Shown one piece after another: positions 17,880 to 26,057 of a stretch of 64,000 nt of DNA. The DNA lies in contig NZ_JABJWY010000006.1 of the NCBI RefSeq assembly GCF_013167215.1, positions 88,678 through 152,677 of the forward strand. Direction: 5' to 3'. Position 1 is the stretch's first letter; each line of letters starts with the position of its first letter. The notes below the pieces were generated by a model that worked only from the letters and a program-made list of their open reading frames with translations, did not search any database and was not told the DNA's origin. Made by a program: the position numbers and the translations under genes. Origin of the DNA: Sphingobacterium prati. Lineage in GTDB: Bacteria > Bacteroidota > Bacteroidia > Sphingobacteriales > Sphingobacteriaceae.

Positions 17880-19493
17880 ATGAAAAGAATTATTTTAAAT
17901 TATAAACTGGCGATTCTACTGATTGTCGTTTTTTCCCTCGGATCCTGCAAAAAGTTTTTGGTCGAGGAGCCTATCAATTCAACTTTTTCAGAAGCCTATT
18001 GGAAAAGTGCAGGTGATCTAAGGAGTGCACTTGCCGGAAACTATGCATTGGTCCGAAATGTCATGAATTCAGGGAATTGGAATCCAAGCCCACGTTATTT
18101 TATGTATGGAGATGCTGTTGCCAAGAATTACTTTACGATACAATATTCCGGAGATGGCCTTGAGGGGATACAAGATGGTGATTTTACCTTCCAGTACAAC
18201 CTTCAATATTTTGCGGACTGGACGAATTTTTATAAGGCGGTTACCATGAGCAATATTATAATCAATCGCGTTCCCAAAGTGTCAGATGAATTATTGACTG
18301 ATGTGACAAGTCCGTCAAAATTTAAGAATGAAATATTGGGTGAAGCTTACTTTTTACGGGCTTTTACATACTTTATGATGTTGCGTGTATGGGGAGACGT
18401 ACCATTGGTGACCGAAGAGTATGAGGATCCGATATCTGCGCCAGAATTAGCCCGAAGTTCCAAGAAAGACGTGATGGTGCAGATTGAAAAAGACGCTATT
18501 GCAGCGCGAGATCTCCTGCCGTGGCAGTATTCAGCACTCGGAAATGCCAAAGTAACGGCCAATAAAGGGGCGGTCAATGCATTGCTAGCTCATTTTTATC
18601 TATGGAAAGCCACCATGAGCGATGTCAATTCCAACCAGCCAGACGCCGATGCTGTTGAAAAGGCCGACAAGGCGATCGATGAAATTATAAGCAGTGGCAT
18701 GTACTCCCTTACTGATACGGCCAATTACTATAAAACTTTCGAAGGGTTGTCGTCCGAAGGAATTTTTGAGATCAGCATGAGCGAGAATAATCGGGAAGGC
18801 ACCAATCATCATATTGCCAACTTGTTTTTGCGCACTGCCCAGCTTTCTACCGTAGGCACCAATTCTAGATGCTATGTCCCACAAGATTATTTGTCAAACC
18901 ATTTTTATAAGATTGAAGAGATTTGGGACTGGTATTGGAATGCATCTTTAAACCAATGGGAATGGAAATCGATGCCATCCCGCTCATTTGACGATAGTGA
19001 TATTCGGTGCCGACGGAATTTTACTGACTTGGATAGCGACAAACCGACCTGTGTAAAATATCAAAAAGTATTTTACCGTAACGCAACACAGAAACTTGAT
19101 CCTTATGTCAGTAACAACCTGATTGTATATAGACTGTCGGATATGCGTTTACTGAAGGCGGAGATTGCGCTATACAAAAATCAGGTATCGACGGCAATCA
19201 ATATTATCAATGACTTTAGAGAACGTAACGGCGCTGACGAATCCTCATTTGTGAACGATTCTTCGACAAAAGAAGAAGTTATGTATGAGTATATCGTAGA
19301 GCGCGGAAAAGAACTTTACCTTGAGGGACAGATTTTTTATGATCTGTTGCGCACGCGACAATACAGCAATTTTGTCCCCTGGCTTTCAGAATCACGTTTC
19401 CGGCAAGAAGGATTTTATTGGCCGATCAACCCGGCTCTGTTTAAGAATAATAATAAACTGATTCAAACCTCCTTTTGGAGAGGAAAGGTATAA
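17880..19493 (+). CDS. SusD/RagB-family nutrient-binding lipoprotein
   Basis: 537 residues. Lipobox FSLGSC with cysteine near residue 23. The SusD signatures are EEPINSTFSEAYWKSAGDLRSALAGNYAL at the start, EILGEAYFLRAFTYFMMLRVWGDVPLVTEEY around 155-185, YEYIVERGKELYLEGQIFYDLLRTRQY near 460-490 and WPINPALFKNNNKLIQTSFWRGKV at the end. It starts 4 bp after the preceding SusC stop, which implies translational coupling. It would act as the hinged lid on that transporter at the outer membrane. Confidence 0.92.
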   Translation: MKRIILNYKLAILLIVVFSLGSCKKFLVEEPINSTFSEAYWKSAGDLRSALAGNYALVRNVMNSGNWNPSPRYFMYGDAVAKNYFTIQYSGDGLEGIQDGDFTFQYNLQYFADWTNFYKAVTMSNIIINRVPKVSDELLTDVTSPSKFKNEILGEAYFLRAFTYFMMLRVWGDVPLVTEEYEDPISAPELARSSKKDVMVQIEKDAIAARDLLPWQYSALGNAKVTANKGAVNALLAHFYLWKATMSDVNSNQPDADAVEKADKAIDEIISSGMYSLTDTANYYKTFEGLSSEGIFEISMSENNREGTNHHIANLFLRTAQLSTVGTNSRCYVPQDYLSNHFYKIEEIWDWYWNASLNQWEWKSMPSRSFDDSDIRCRRNFTDLDSDKPTCVKYQKVFYRNATQKLDPYVSNNLIVYRLSDMRLLKAEIALYKNQVSTAINIINDFRERNGADESSFVNDSSTKEEVMYEYIVERGKELYLEGQIFYDLLRTRQYSNFVPWLSESRFRQEGFYWPINPALFKNNNKLIQTSFWRGKV

Positions 19494-19508
19494 CCCCAAA
19501 AAAGAATT

Positions 19509-20192
19509 ATGAAAAAGATAACAGGATTGTTCGCATTGCTATTATTTTTTCTTTTCGCATGCGAGAAAGATAACTATAAGGTTGACGGCGGTAAGAGCGA
19601 AGCCCACGTCAACAAGACAACCTATGATTTTTTAAAGGATCATGGCAGCTTTGATTCATTGGTCAAAATTATAGATCGCGCCGGTATTAAAGATATCGTT
19701 AATTCAGATGTTACGTTTTTTGCGACAAGTGATTATGGTGTCAGGGAGTATGTAGCAGCAAAAAAGCAAGAAAAAATTGCAGAAGAAGGTGATGAAAATA
19801 TTAAGTTTGGGATCAACAATATTCCAGTAAAAGAGCTCCGGGATTCCATGATGATCTATTTATTCGATGGAAAAATAAACCGAGATAATTTAACCCCAGA
19901 CAACAAATATTTTGTAAGCAAGTTTGGAGCGATACCTAACGTAAGGTTCAATATTAAATTGCGCAGGACGCGCGATTATAACAACTATTTAGATTACGTG
20001 GACTACCTAAATTATACTAAGGTCATCGGCACGCTGGACGCTGAGGAACCGGATTACAATACCATTCCGAAGGAAGAAATTGATAAATCGTATGACTGCC
20101 AGACCTCAGGAATCATCAGCACGACAGGCATTTTGCATGTGCTCAGCAATTCACATCGTTTATTTTTTAACGCCGGAAAAATGGCTCAATAA
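19509..20192 (+). CDS. Fasciclin (FAS1)-like lipoprotein of PUL 1
   Basis: 227 residues with lipobox FLFAC. After residue 35 the sequence NKTTYDFLKDHGSFDSLVKIIDRAGIKDIVNSDVTFFATSDYGVREYV follows the FAS1 domain pattern (a helical 'tyDfLk' start, then the H1-like TFFATSD strand). The C-terminal part ends TSGIISTTGILHVLSNSHRLFF, as in FAS1 domains where the final strand reads G-I-x-H-x-L. FAS1-like lipoproteins are frequent after SusD genes in Sphingobacteriaceae and are presumed to be glycan-binding or adhesive. It lies 15 bp after SusD and 7 bp before the next gene, so it belongs to the operon. Confidence 0.75.
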   Translation: MKKITGLFALLLFFLFACEKDNYKVDGGKSEAHVNKTTYDFLKDHGSFDSLVKIIDRAGIKDIVNSDVTFFATSDYGVREYVAAKKQEKIAEEGDENIKFGINNIPVKELRDSMMIYLFDGKINRDNLTPDNKYFVSKFGAIPNVRFNIKLRRTRDYNNYLDYVDYLNYTKVIGTLDAEEPDYNTIPKEEIDKSYDCQTSGIISTTGILHVLSNSHRLFFNAGKMAQ

Positions 20193-20199
20193 CACAGTT

Positions 20200-21189
20200 A
20201 TGAAAGCGAATTTAAATTTTTTTTATACCCTTATTTTTGTCGTCGGATTGAGCGTTTCATGTAAGAAGATCGATAATGGTTTTTTAAGTGACGGCATCCG
20301 CTACAAGGACAATACAATTTATTGTAAACGCGGCATGTCATTGATCATGTCTGACAGGATCAATACGGACGGTTCGACGCCACCTTATCAATTTGAATTA
20401 TTAAATCTGCGCAACGAATCTTCGGGTGAGCCTGCGCCGGAAGTGTTTTTTAAACAATTTGACCTTTTGACGTTTAAGCCAGGTATGGTCTTCAATGCAG
20501 AGACCGATACGACTATTGAGCTGTTAAACAAAAAAAGGGAAACGGTCAAGAAAACACCCATGGAGTTCAACACGGTAAGCGGTCAGCTGGTTTTCAATCG
20601 GACTTCGGCTAATTTACCGTTAGGCCGTTATAATTTCGATGTAAAAATGACAAATCCTAGAGGTGAAAAGTTGTTTCCCAAGCTTGCTACTATCGAGGTC
20701 GTGGAGCCAAGTATTGACGATATGTTTAAGGTGACCTATCAAGCTGCTACAGGCTCCACGGCAGGTGAGGTTTTTACCGGAATTACAGCTCCTAAGATCG
20801 AATGTAGAAAAATTTCAAACGATGGTGCACGTGTCATCCTCAAAATCGTAGACAAAAATGGAAAAGCATTTAACCCTAAAAATGGAGAGATTGTAAAAAG
20901 GGGAGATCGCCCGATGTTCGAGACACATGTAAAGTTTAATCCGGTTCAGTTTACTGACAATTCATTAATATGTGACTTTGAGGTGGCACCCTTTCCTTTA
21001 ACAAATTACATTGATAAGGGAGGGACAGATTGGGGCTTTCTTATTTATTATCGCATTCCAATGAAATATGTACAAGTAGATGGTTTACCAGCACACAATG
21101 TAAATCCAGTATTTGGCTTTCAGATTTTGATGGAAGGTACCTATGAAGTTGAAATAAAGCTTCCCGCAGTAACACGTGTCACGCAGTAA
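20200..21189 (+). CDS. PUL 1 lipoprotein of unknown function (possibly DUF5007-like)
   Basis: 329 residues from the ATG at 20200; a longer frame overlapping the previous gene by over 100 bp has no plausible signal peptide. Lipobox VGLSVSC followed by KKID. The mature protein is beta-rich: NTIYCKRGMSLIMSDRINTDGSTPPYQFELLN near the start, a middle with TNPRGEKLFPKLATIEVVEP, and a C-terminal segment around KIECRKISNDGARVILKIVDKNGKAFNPKNGEI. This resembles the DUF5007 group of surface lipoproteins found next to FAS1 and SusD genes, but I am not certain of that family number. A glycan-binding accessory role is inferred from context. Last gene of the second unit. Confidence 0.6.
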   Translation: MKANLNFFYTLIFVVGLSVSCKKIDNGFLSDGIRYKDNTIYCKRGMSLIMSDRINTDGSTPPYQFELLNLRNESSGEPAPEVFFKQFDLLTFKPGMVFNAETDTTIELLNKKRETVKKTPMEFNTVSGQLVFNRTSANLPLGRYNFDVKMTNPRGEKLFPKLATIEVVEPSIDDMFKVTYQAATGSTAGEVFTGITAPKIECRKISNDGARVILKIVDKNGKAFNPKNGEIVKRGDRPMFETHVKFNPVQFTDNSLICDFEVAPFPLTNYIDKGGTDWGFLIYYRIPMKYVQVDGLPAHNVNPVFGFQILMEGTYEVEIKLPAVTRVTQ

Positions 21190-21381
21190 GAGAAAGAAGC
21201 TGTCCGAAAAGTGAGAATTCTTTCTTTCCACTTTATGGGTAGTATCTGTAAAGGTTTGAAATATAGTTAGTAACAATAAATTATCCAATGCTATCTAAAT
21301 TTTGATAATTTGTATTATGTATGGATCTTAATGGTGAAGGGTAAGGTTATAGTCGTTATATTTATGGTGCATCTAGTACGT

Positions 21382-21399
21382 TAAGTAACCTAATACTTA
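21382..21399. promoter_or_regulatory. Palindrome just before the AraC regulator gene
   Basis: TAAGTA-ACCTAA-TACTTA is a perfect 6-bp inverted repeat ending 5 bp before the ATG. Its location suggests autoregulation or a translation-blocking stem. Confidence 0.35.
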
Positions 21400-21404
21400 C
21401 AATT

Positions 21405-22286
21405 ATGAATACTTTGGATTTTAAAGTACCTTTTGGTCAAGGGCAGACCATAAGGGTTCAGGAGGACATCTTAGAATCTTTTTATCCCTATCTCCATCGT
21501 CATCAGGAAGCGCAGTTGATGTGGGTGGTAAAAGGAGATGGGGTGCTTATTGTGGAGGGGGAGGTTCATCCCTTTCAACAAGGTGATATCTTTTTTATTG
21601 CAGCCAATCAGGCACATGTCTTTAAATCATTGGCAACCGATTTTTCAAAGAATGAAGCCTGTTCAATTTCGATATTTTTTGATCCGTTAGGTAAGCTGCG
21701 GCAACTATGTATGTTGGGGGAATTTGATTCTTTAAAAGAATTTTTAAATCACAACACACGCGGATTTAAGGTTCCAAACAGTGAAAATGAAAGTGTTTCA
21801 GATCGAATTGTTCAATTGAAAAATTCAGATCAAATAGACAAGATGATGCATTTTTTTTATTTATTGAGGACGCTTTCAGCTATTTCAAAAGATGCTGAAC
21901 CGCTTTGTTCGGATACAGACGGGAAGTTTAGAGCCCATTCATTTCATAAAAGCCGAATTTTATCGATCTGCCGCTATATCGATAGCCATTTTAAAGAAGA
22001 ACTTACACTGGAAAGTATTGCTAAACGAGCCAACCTTTCGCCACAGGCATTTTGCCGGTATTTCAAAAAACATTCCGGATTGACCCTTGTTGGTTATCTC
22101 AATCAGCTTAGGATCAGTGAGGTTTGTAGTCGCCTGCACAAGGATCATTTGGATAGCGTATCCTTTATAGCGTACAATTGCGGGTTTAACAGCATTACAA
22201 ATTTCAACCGTATTTTTAAACATATCATTGGTTGTACACCGAAAGAATATATGGTAAGCTACAAGCAAAAGTCTAGCGAAAAATAA
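21405..22286 (+). CDS. AraC-family transcriptional regulator of PUL 1
   Basis: 293 residues. The N-terminal cupin-like sensor domain at about 15-100 includes YLHRHQEAQLMWVVKGDGVLIVEGEVHPFQQGDIFFIAANQAHVF, the arrangement of AraC proteins that bind a sugar in the beta-barrel. The C-terminal double helix-turn-helix at about 190-288 reads ICRYIDSHFKEELTLESIAKRANLSPQAFCRYFKKHSG and then FIAYNCGFNSITNFNRIFKHIIGCTPKEYM, the AraC signature. It follows the second SusC/SusD unit with a 215-bp gap and its own leader. It probably senses a liberated monosaccharide or disaccharide (mannose is a guess) and controls a PUL 1 promoter in addition to the sigma/anti-sigma pair. Confidence 0.88.
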   Translation: MNTLDFKVPFGQGQTIRVQEDILESFYPYLHRHQEAQLMWVVKGDGVLIVEGEVHPFQQGDIFFIAANQAHVFKSLATDFSKNEACSISIFFDPLGKLRQLCMLGEFDSLKEFLNHNTRGFKVPNSENESVSDRIVQLKNSDQIDKMMHFFYLLRTLSAISKDAEPLCSDTDGKFRAHSFHKSRILSICRYIDSHFKEELTLESIAKRANLSPQAFCRYFKKHSGLTLVGYLNQLRISEVCSRLHKDHLDSVSFIAYNCGFNSITNFNRIFKHIIGCTPKEYMVSYKQKSSEK

Positions 22287-22484
22287 GACGCAAATTACGA
22301 AAATAGTGAGTTTGTAGATCAAATAAATAAGGGTAAACGCATTACGTATTTTATGCAATGCCTGCAAAGTAATAATGCTATACAAAGAGTAGTTTTTGGC
22401 AGTATGGAAGCGTAATGGTCGGTATAGAACCATGTGTCTTTACAAATTGGTAAAACACTGTTATACTCATTGAATAGGTCAAAT

Positions 22485-22531
22485 TCAAACAGAGCCTTTC
22501 GACTGTAAGGGCTCTGTTTGAGTTTTATTTT
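22485..22531 (+). terminator. Strong hairpin terminator between convergent genes
   Basis: TCAAACAGAGCC (22485-22496) pairs perfectly with GGCTCTGTTTGA (22510-22521), followed by GTTTTATTTTTT. It terminates plus-strand transcripts coming from the AraC gene. The tail overlaps the stop region of the opposing gene. Confidence 0.8.
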
Positions 22532-23454
22532 TTGTTAAAGTTAAAACGCCGTGCAATGCTAAATCCCCAGCGAAACTGGCCTTTACCCCAAGCGCTATTT
22601 GTTTCGCTGATAAATTGCGATTCTTGAATCGCAGTAGCATTTGTAAAATTGAGATGGAATATATGTCCTCCGGTGTCCATTTCTAGACCGACACCCAATG
22701 CATTATAATAGCGCTGACCAGTCACTTCCTCGCGATATTTTTTATTTGATGACTTCCGGAAAGGAAATATATAGTCGGCGACAACTGCTATCCGATTACT
22801 GACTTTGGCCCGACCACCAAGCCCAAGTGCAAAGAGATCATTTTGGTCATTGTAGGCAGTATAATTCCGATGGAGATAAGAAGGAACTACTGTTAGCGAG
22901 AAATTGGAACTGAATTTTCGTGCGATGATCAGCTGTGTTACATAGCTGAGGCGGTCACTGAAACGGGTGAAGCTAGCCGCCGACTGCTTATCCTCAGCAG
23001 CCTCCATTCCAGAAACGGTTGTACTTCCAAAAAATGCGACGGACACAGGTACACCGTTGTCAACTGTTTGTTCGAGAAATCGGTATTTCAGGTTTCCTTC
23101 ATAGAGCTGCCTGACCTCCGTTGCTCCTTTTGCCCGAGCGATCCCTATATTCAGATTATCGAGCAGGCCATAGTCAAAACCGATTCTAATGTCAGTCGAA
23201 TTATCGAGCCCAAAGAAATTCTTGGCACCACCAGCACTGCCAGCGATATCGCCAAAACGATGGTCTACCCTAAAGTCCATTTCATTGCGATGAATAGTTT
23301 CGGTTGTTTTTAGATTGATTAGGTTGCCCGATTTAAAGGTTGCTGTAACTTTTTCGTTTTTTGGATCCTCGATATGTATTAATTTATCAAGGTCTTCCTG
23401 GGCGAATGTTGTTGCCGAAGCAAAACACAGGATTATAAATAGTATATTTCTCAT
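22525..23454 (-). CDS. DUF5777-type outer-membrane beta-barrel protein
   Basis: 309 residues from the ATG at 23454 (MRNILFIILCFASATTFAQE). A longer start adds an Asn-rich stretch that overlaps the upstream gene. Signal peptide, then alternating beta-strands such as FRVDHRFGDIAGSAGGAKNFFGLDNSTDIRIGFDYGLLDNLNIGIARAKG, characteristic of the DUF5777 barrel family, ending FRWGFSIARRFNFNKK. Last gene of a four-gene minus-strand operon with YceI, a cytochrome c and a repeat lipoprotein. DUF5777 barrels often neighbour YceI and c-type cytochromes in Bacteroidota. The transported or bound molecule is unknown. Confidence 0.75.
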   Translation of the reverse strand: MRNILFIILCFASATTFAQEDLDKLIHIEDPKNEKVTATFKSGNLINLKTTETIHRNEMDFRVDHRFGDIAGSAGGAKNFFGLDNSTDIRIGFDYGLLDNLNIGIARAKGATEVRQLYEGNLKYRFLEQTVDNGVPVSVAFFGSTTVSGMEAAEDKQSAASFTRFSDRLSYVTQLIIARKFSSNFSLTVVPSYLHRNYTAYNDQNDLFALGLGGRAKVSNRIAVVADYIFPFRKSSNKKYREEVTGQRYYNALGVGLEMDTGGHIFHLNFTNATAIQESQFISETNSAWGKGQFRWGFSIARRFNFNKK

Positions 23455-23473
23455 TTGCAACAAATTCGTATTA

Positions 23474-24028
23474 TTATTGTTTGTATAGCGCCTCAACTTT
23501 GATTTTCACTACTTCAGCAATTTTTTTTCCAACGATAGATGGGATGGTGATTTTGTGGTCCGCGAGCCTGACCGGAAAACTTGCCGTGGCTTTTATTACC
23601 CCAGCCCTCACATTGAATATCGCTGCAGCCGTGTAGGGTTTAGTCACCCCATGAATTTGTAATGTTCCTTTCACGTTTAAGGTATAATTGCCATCTTTGA
23701 TTAATTTTTCGGCACCTTCGATCTTTCCTTTAAATTCTGACAAGGGATATTTATCACTTTCCATGTAATTTTCGTTGAAATGCTCCTGCATAAGTTTTTT
23801 ATCGAATTGAAACGAGGTGTTTTTTACCCGAAAGATAATATCTCCGGTTTTGATGTTCATGGCAGATGCCGCTAGCGCGCTCTTTGCTTCGATGTCTTCC
23901 AAAGGAGCACTGCTAAAGAAAGTGATACTTGTTTCTTTTGAAACCAAGGACGATGTTTCTTGTGCGAATGCCGCAATCCCCCCAAATTCCATAAGGAAGA
24001 GTATGCTATAAATGCTGATCTTATTCAT
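23474..24028 (-). CDS. YceI-family periplasmic protein
   Basis: 184 residues from ATG 24028 (MNKISIYSILFLMEFGGIAAFAQ), a signal peptide. The mature chain shows the lipocalin-like YceI pattern: TSITFFSSAPLEDIEAKS, then FRVKNTSFQFDKKLMQEHFNENYMESDKYPLSEFKGKIEG, and GNYTLNVKGTLQIHGVTKPY, which includes the conserved L-x-I-H-G-V-T-K segment. YceI proteins bind isoprenoid lipids such as polyprenyl or quinone-like molecules in a beta-barrel. It sits 10 bp from the cytochrome gene upstream and 19 bp from the barrel gene downstream, so the operon may concern lipid-soluble electron carriers; that is inference. Confidence 0.88.
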   Translation of the reverse strand: MNKISIYSILFLMEFGGIAAFAQETSSLVSKETSITFFSSAPLEDIEAKSALAASAMNIKTGDIIFRVKNTSFQFDKKLMQEHFNENYMESDKYPLSEFKGKIEGAEKLIKDGNYTLNVKGTLQIHGVTKPYTAAAIFNVRAGVIKATASFPVRLADHKITIPSIVGKKIAEVVKIKVEALYKQ

Positions 24029-24038
24029 ATTCAGAATA

Positions 24039-24443
24039 TTAATTTTCAGGTGTATTTCGTTTAATCCAAGCGTCCAGCAATTCAATCTCTTTTGCTGTCA
24101 GCGAGCCGCCTATCGGCATGGATTTGATAACCAATACTGCATTGTTGATTTTTGCGCTATTGTCTTTTACAGATGAATATCCGCTAAATGTCCACTTTGC
24201 ACTGGCACCGCGCCCCGGGGCATGACAGGAACTGCATTTAGCTTCCAAAAGTGCTTTAGCAAAATTGTTGTAGGAGACGTTCGTTACCGTTACGGGCTCA
24301 TCTCCACCATCGGGATCAGGACCGAGTTCTTGGGCCTGTTTTTTGGTGCAGGCTGTCAATACAATGGCAGCTATCGTCATTGACAACACTAAGAAAGGAC
24401 GACTCGCTCGACCAGTATTTGCTGTTTCTTGTTTTTTTAACAT
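24039..24443 (-). CDS. Small c-type cytochrome lipoprotein
   Basis: 134 residues. A lipoprotein leader ends in IVLTAC (cysteine 32). The haem-binding motif CSSCH lies at residues 70-74, within YNNFAKALLEAKCSSCHAPGRGASAKW. SMPIGGSLTAKEIELLDAWIKRNTPEN supplies a likely axial methionine (M109) and the final helix typical of class I cytochromes. It is an electron carrier on the periplasmic face of a membrane. It lies within the operon of a repeat lipoprotein, YceI and DUF5777 genes. Confidence 0.88.
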   Translation of the reverse strand: MLKKQETANTGRASRPFLVLSMTIAAIVLTACTKKQAQELGPDPDGGDEPVTVTNVSYNNFAKALLEAKCSSCHAPGRGASAKWTFSGYSSVKDNSAKINNAVLVIKSMPIGGSLTAKEIELLDAWIKRNTPEN

Positions 24444-24467
24444 AGGTTTAATTTGATTAGGATTGGA

Positions 24468-25319
24468 TTAATTTGTTGGAGCGATTGCAGTATTATCGTT
24501 CAAGATAGGCCATACACCAACACGAGGAAAACTGATTCCCTTATTATCTCCCCGTTGCTGATCCTGTCCGAAATAGTATATCGGCCAGCCCTTGTATGTC
24601 AATTGTTTCTTTCCAAAAACGGAGATTACAGCGATATCCGCAGAGCCCACAAGAGAAGGTAATGAACCGGTTTCTTTTTGATAGATTGGCCAGATGGCGT
24701 CATTGCTGAAATCTGGCTCCGTATAATTGTTTTTATTGAACTTGTCCGGTTTAAAAGCATACAGTGTTCTTCCTTTGTCGTCAGTCAGATAGATTGTTTT
24801 TCCCGTTCCTTCGGTGTAATCAGCTAAATAATTTTTACCGTCATGGCCGATGAGCTGCGCATTGGCAACCATAAGTAAATAATCGGGTTTTGCGACATAC
24901 CAGATTTTATTTACGGCATCACCTTTTGCCTGACCAGATTGGCTGTCGCCAGCATAGTAATATAAGGGCCAGCCTTTGAAGGTACTCTGTTTGGAACCGT
25001 CTTCACGGATGATTTCACCAAGTAGGCTTTTATCGATTTTGACGTCCGTACTTGCTTCACTGCTATAGTAAACGGGCCAAGTTGCCAAACAGTTGCCGCT
25101 ACATGTCGAACTTCCTTTTGTGTCATTGGAAAAGAAATAAAGTGTTTTTCCGTTTTCATCCGTTAGGATACTGCCGAATTGGCTGTTAGCGGTTATCTGT
25201 ACGCCTTTGTTTTTGTTTTCAACATCTGGGCCATCACTATCGTTTTTTGAGCATGCCGAAAATAAGCTGATCATGGCTATAAAGGCTGCTGCCACCTGTT
25301 TTTTGTTTGATTTCATCAT
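24468..25319 (-). CDS. Lipoprotein with COG4315-type (PF03640) repeats
   Basis: 283 residues. Lipoprotein leader ending LFSAC. Repeats resembling the secreted-repeat family PF03640: FGSILTDENGKTLYFFSNDTKGSSTCSGNCLATWPVYY near 50-88, QSTFKGWPLYYYAGDSQSGQAKGDAVNKIWYVAK near 113-146, then YLTDDKGRTLYAFKPDKFNKNNYTE and LTYKGWPIYYFGQDQQRGDNKGISF. The motif CxGNCxxxWP has the spacing typical of this family. Function of the family is not settled; it is often beside electron-transfer proteins, as here. First gene of the four-gene operon, divergent from the sigma-factor gene. Confidence 0.82.
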   Translation of the reverse strand: MMKSNKKQVAAAFIAMISLFSACSKNDSDGPDVENKNKGVQITANSQFGSILTDENGKTLYFFSNDTKGSSTCSGNCLATWPVYYSSEASTDVKIDKSLLGEIIREDGSKQSTFKGWPLYYYAGDSQSGQAKGDAVNKIWYVAKPDYLLMVANAQLIGHDGKNYLADYTEGTGKTIYLTDDKGRTLYAFKPDKFNKNNYTEPDFSNDAIWPIYQKETGSLPSLVGSADIAVISVFGKKQLTYKGWPIYYFGQDQQRGDNKGISFPRVGVWPILNDNTAIAPTN

Positions 25320-25368
25320 TGTGTGTTTTAAAATGTTGTCTTGTTACTACGAGCACTGCGCGTAAAAA

Positions 25369-25413
25369 GTTGCCTTGAGATGAGGCGAAAAAAAAATATT
25401 TTTTGCAGGCAAC
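25369..25413. repeat. Inverted repeat in the divergent sigma/lipoprotein promoter region
   Basis: GTTGCCT (25369-25375) and AGGCAAC (25407-25413) are perfect complements separated by 31 bp of A/T-rich DNA. Its place between two divergent operons suggests a shared regulatory site or a leader stem. Confidence 0.4.
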
Positions 25414-25478
25414 CTTTTGAATTATCCGTTCGTATTAGACTTAATACTATATTTATCAAAAGAAAGAAGCAATATCGA

Positions 25479-26057
25479 GTGGCGATACCTGAAGTTGACG
25501 AAAAATCTATCCATATTATTAAAGGATGTATCGATGGTGACCGTAGGGCCCAAAAAGATCTTTATACCCTCTATTATGCGATGGCCTTGGGGATATGTCT
25601 ACGTTATTCGAATAATAGGGAGGACGCCATAGGTATATTAAATGAAGGTTTTTTTAAAGTATTTAAAAATATAAGTAAATACGATTATCAAAAACCTTTT
25701 TCTGTGTGGATCAAAAAGATCATGACAAATACAGCAATTGATTTTTATCGGGCAAAGATAAGACAGGGCATACTTGTGGATGTAGCGATGTATGAGCAAA
25801 CAATCGTTTATGATGATACGATCAGCCAAAAATTAAACTATGAAGATCTATTGGCAATGGTGCATCAGCTTCCACCAGCATATAGGACGGTTTTCAACCT
25901 CTATGCCATAGATGGTTATGGACATGAGGAGATCAGTGACATGTTGGGTATTGCTATTGGGACATCAAAATCCAATCTACATAAGGCTCGCGGCCGATTG
26001 GCTGAAATGGTGAAAAATCAACGTGCAGCATGTGGTAAAACTGAGGAGAAAACATGA
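25479..26057 (+). CDS. ECF RNA polymerase sigma-70 factor
   Basis: 192 residues if it begins at GTG 25479 (VAIPEVDEKSIHIIKGCIDG), which has AAAGAAAGAAG about 6 bp upstream. A frame open from 25341 adds an improbable basic N-terminus. Region 2: AQKDLYTLYYAMALGICLRYSNNREDAIGILNEGFFKVFKNISKYD, with KPFSVWIKKIMTNTAIDFYRA. Region 4: VHQLPPAYRTVFNLYAIDGYGHEEISDMLGIAIGTSKSNLHKAR. Stop overlaps the next gene's start (ATGA), so the two are coupled. It probably controls the divergent cytochrome/YceI operon, its own operon, or both; inferred from position only. Confidence 0.88.
   Translation: MAIPEVDEKSIHIIKGCIDGDRRAQKDLYTLYYAMALGICLRYSNNREDAIGILNEGFFKVFKNISKYDYQKPFSVWIKKIMTNTAIDFYRAKIRQGILVDVAMYEQTIVYDDTISQKLNYEDLLAMVHQLPPAYRTVFNLYAIDGYGHEEISDMLGIAIGTSKSNLHKARGRLAEMVKNQRAACGKTEEKT

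Noticed and set aside
21190..21240. Stretch AGCTGTCCGAAAAGTGAGAA recalling an IS1182-type end
   Set aside because: No partner end or transposase fragment nearby; the similarity is from memory only.
21960..22433. 157-residue minus-strand frame over the AraC gene end
   Set aside because: Antisense to the conserved AraC DNA-binding domain; hydrophobic noise from the opposite strand.
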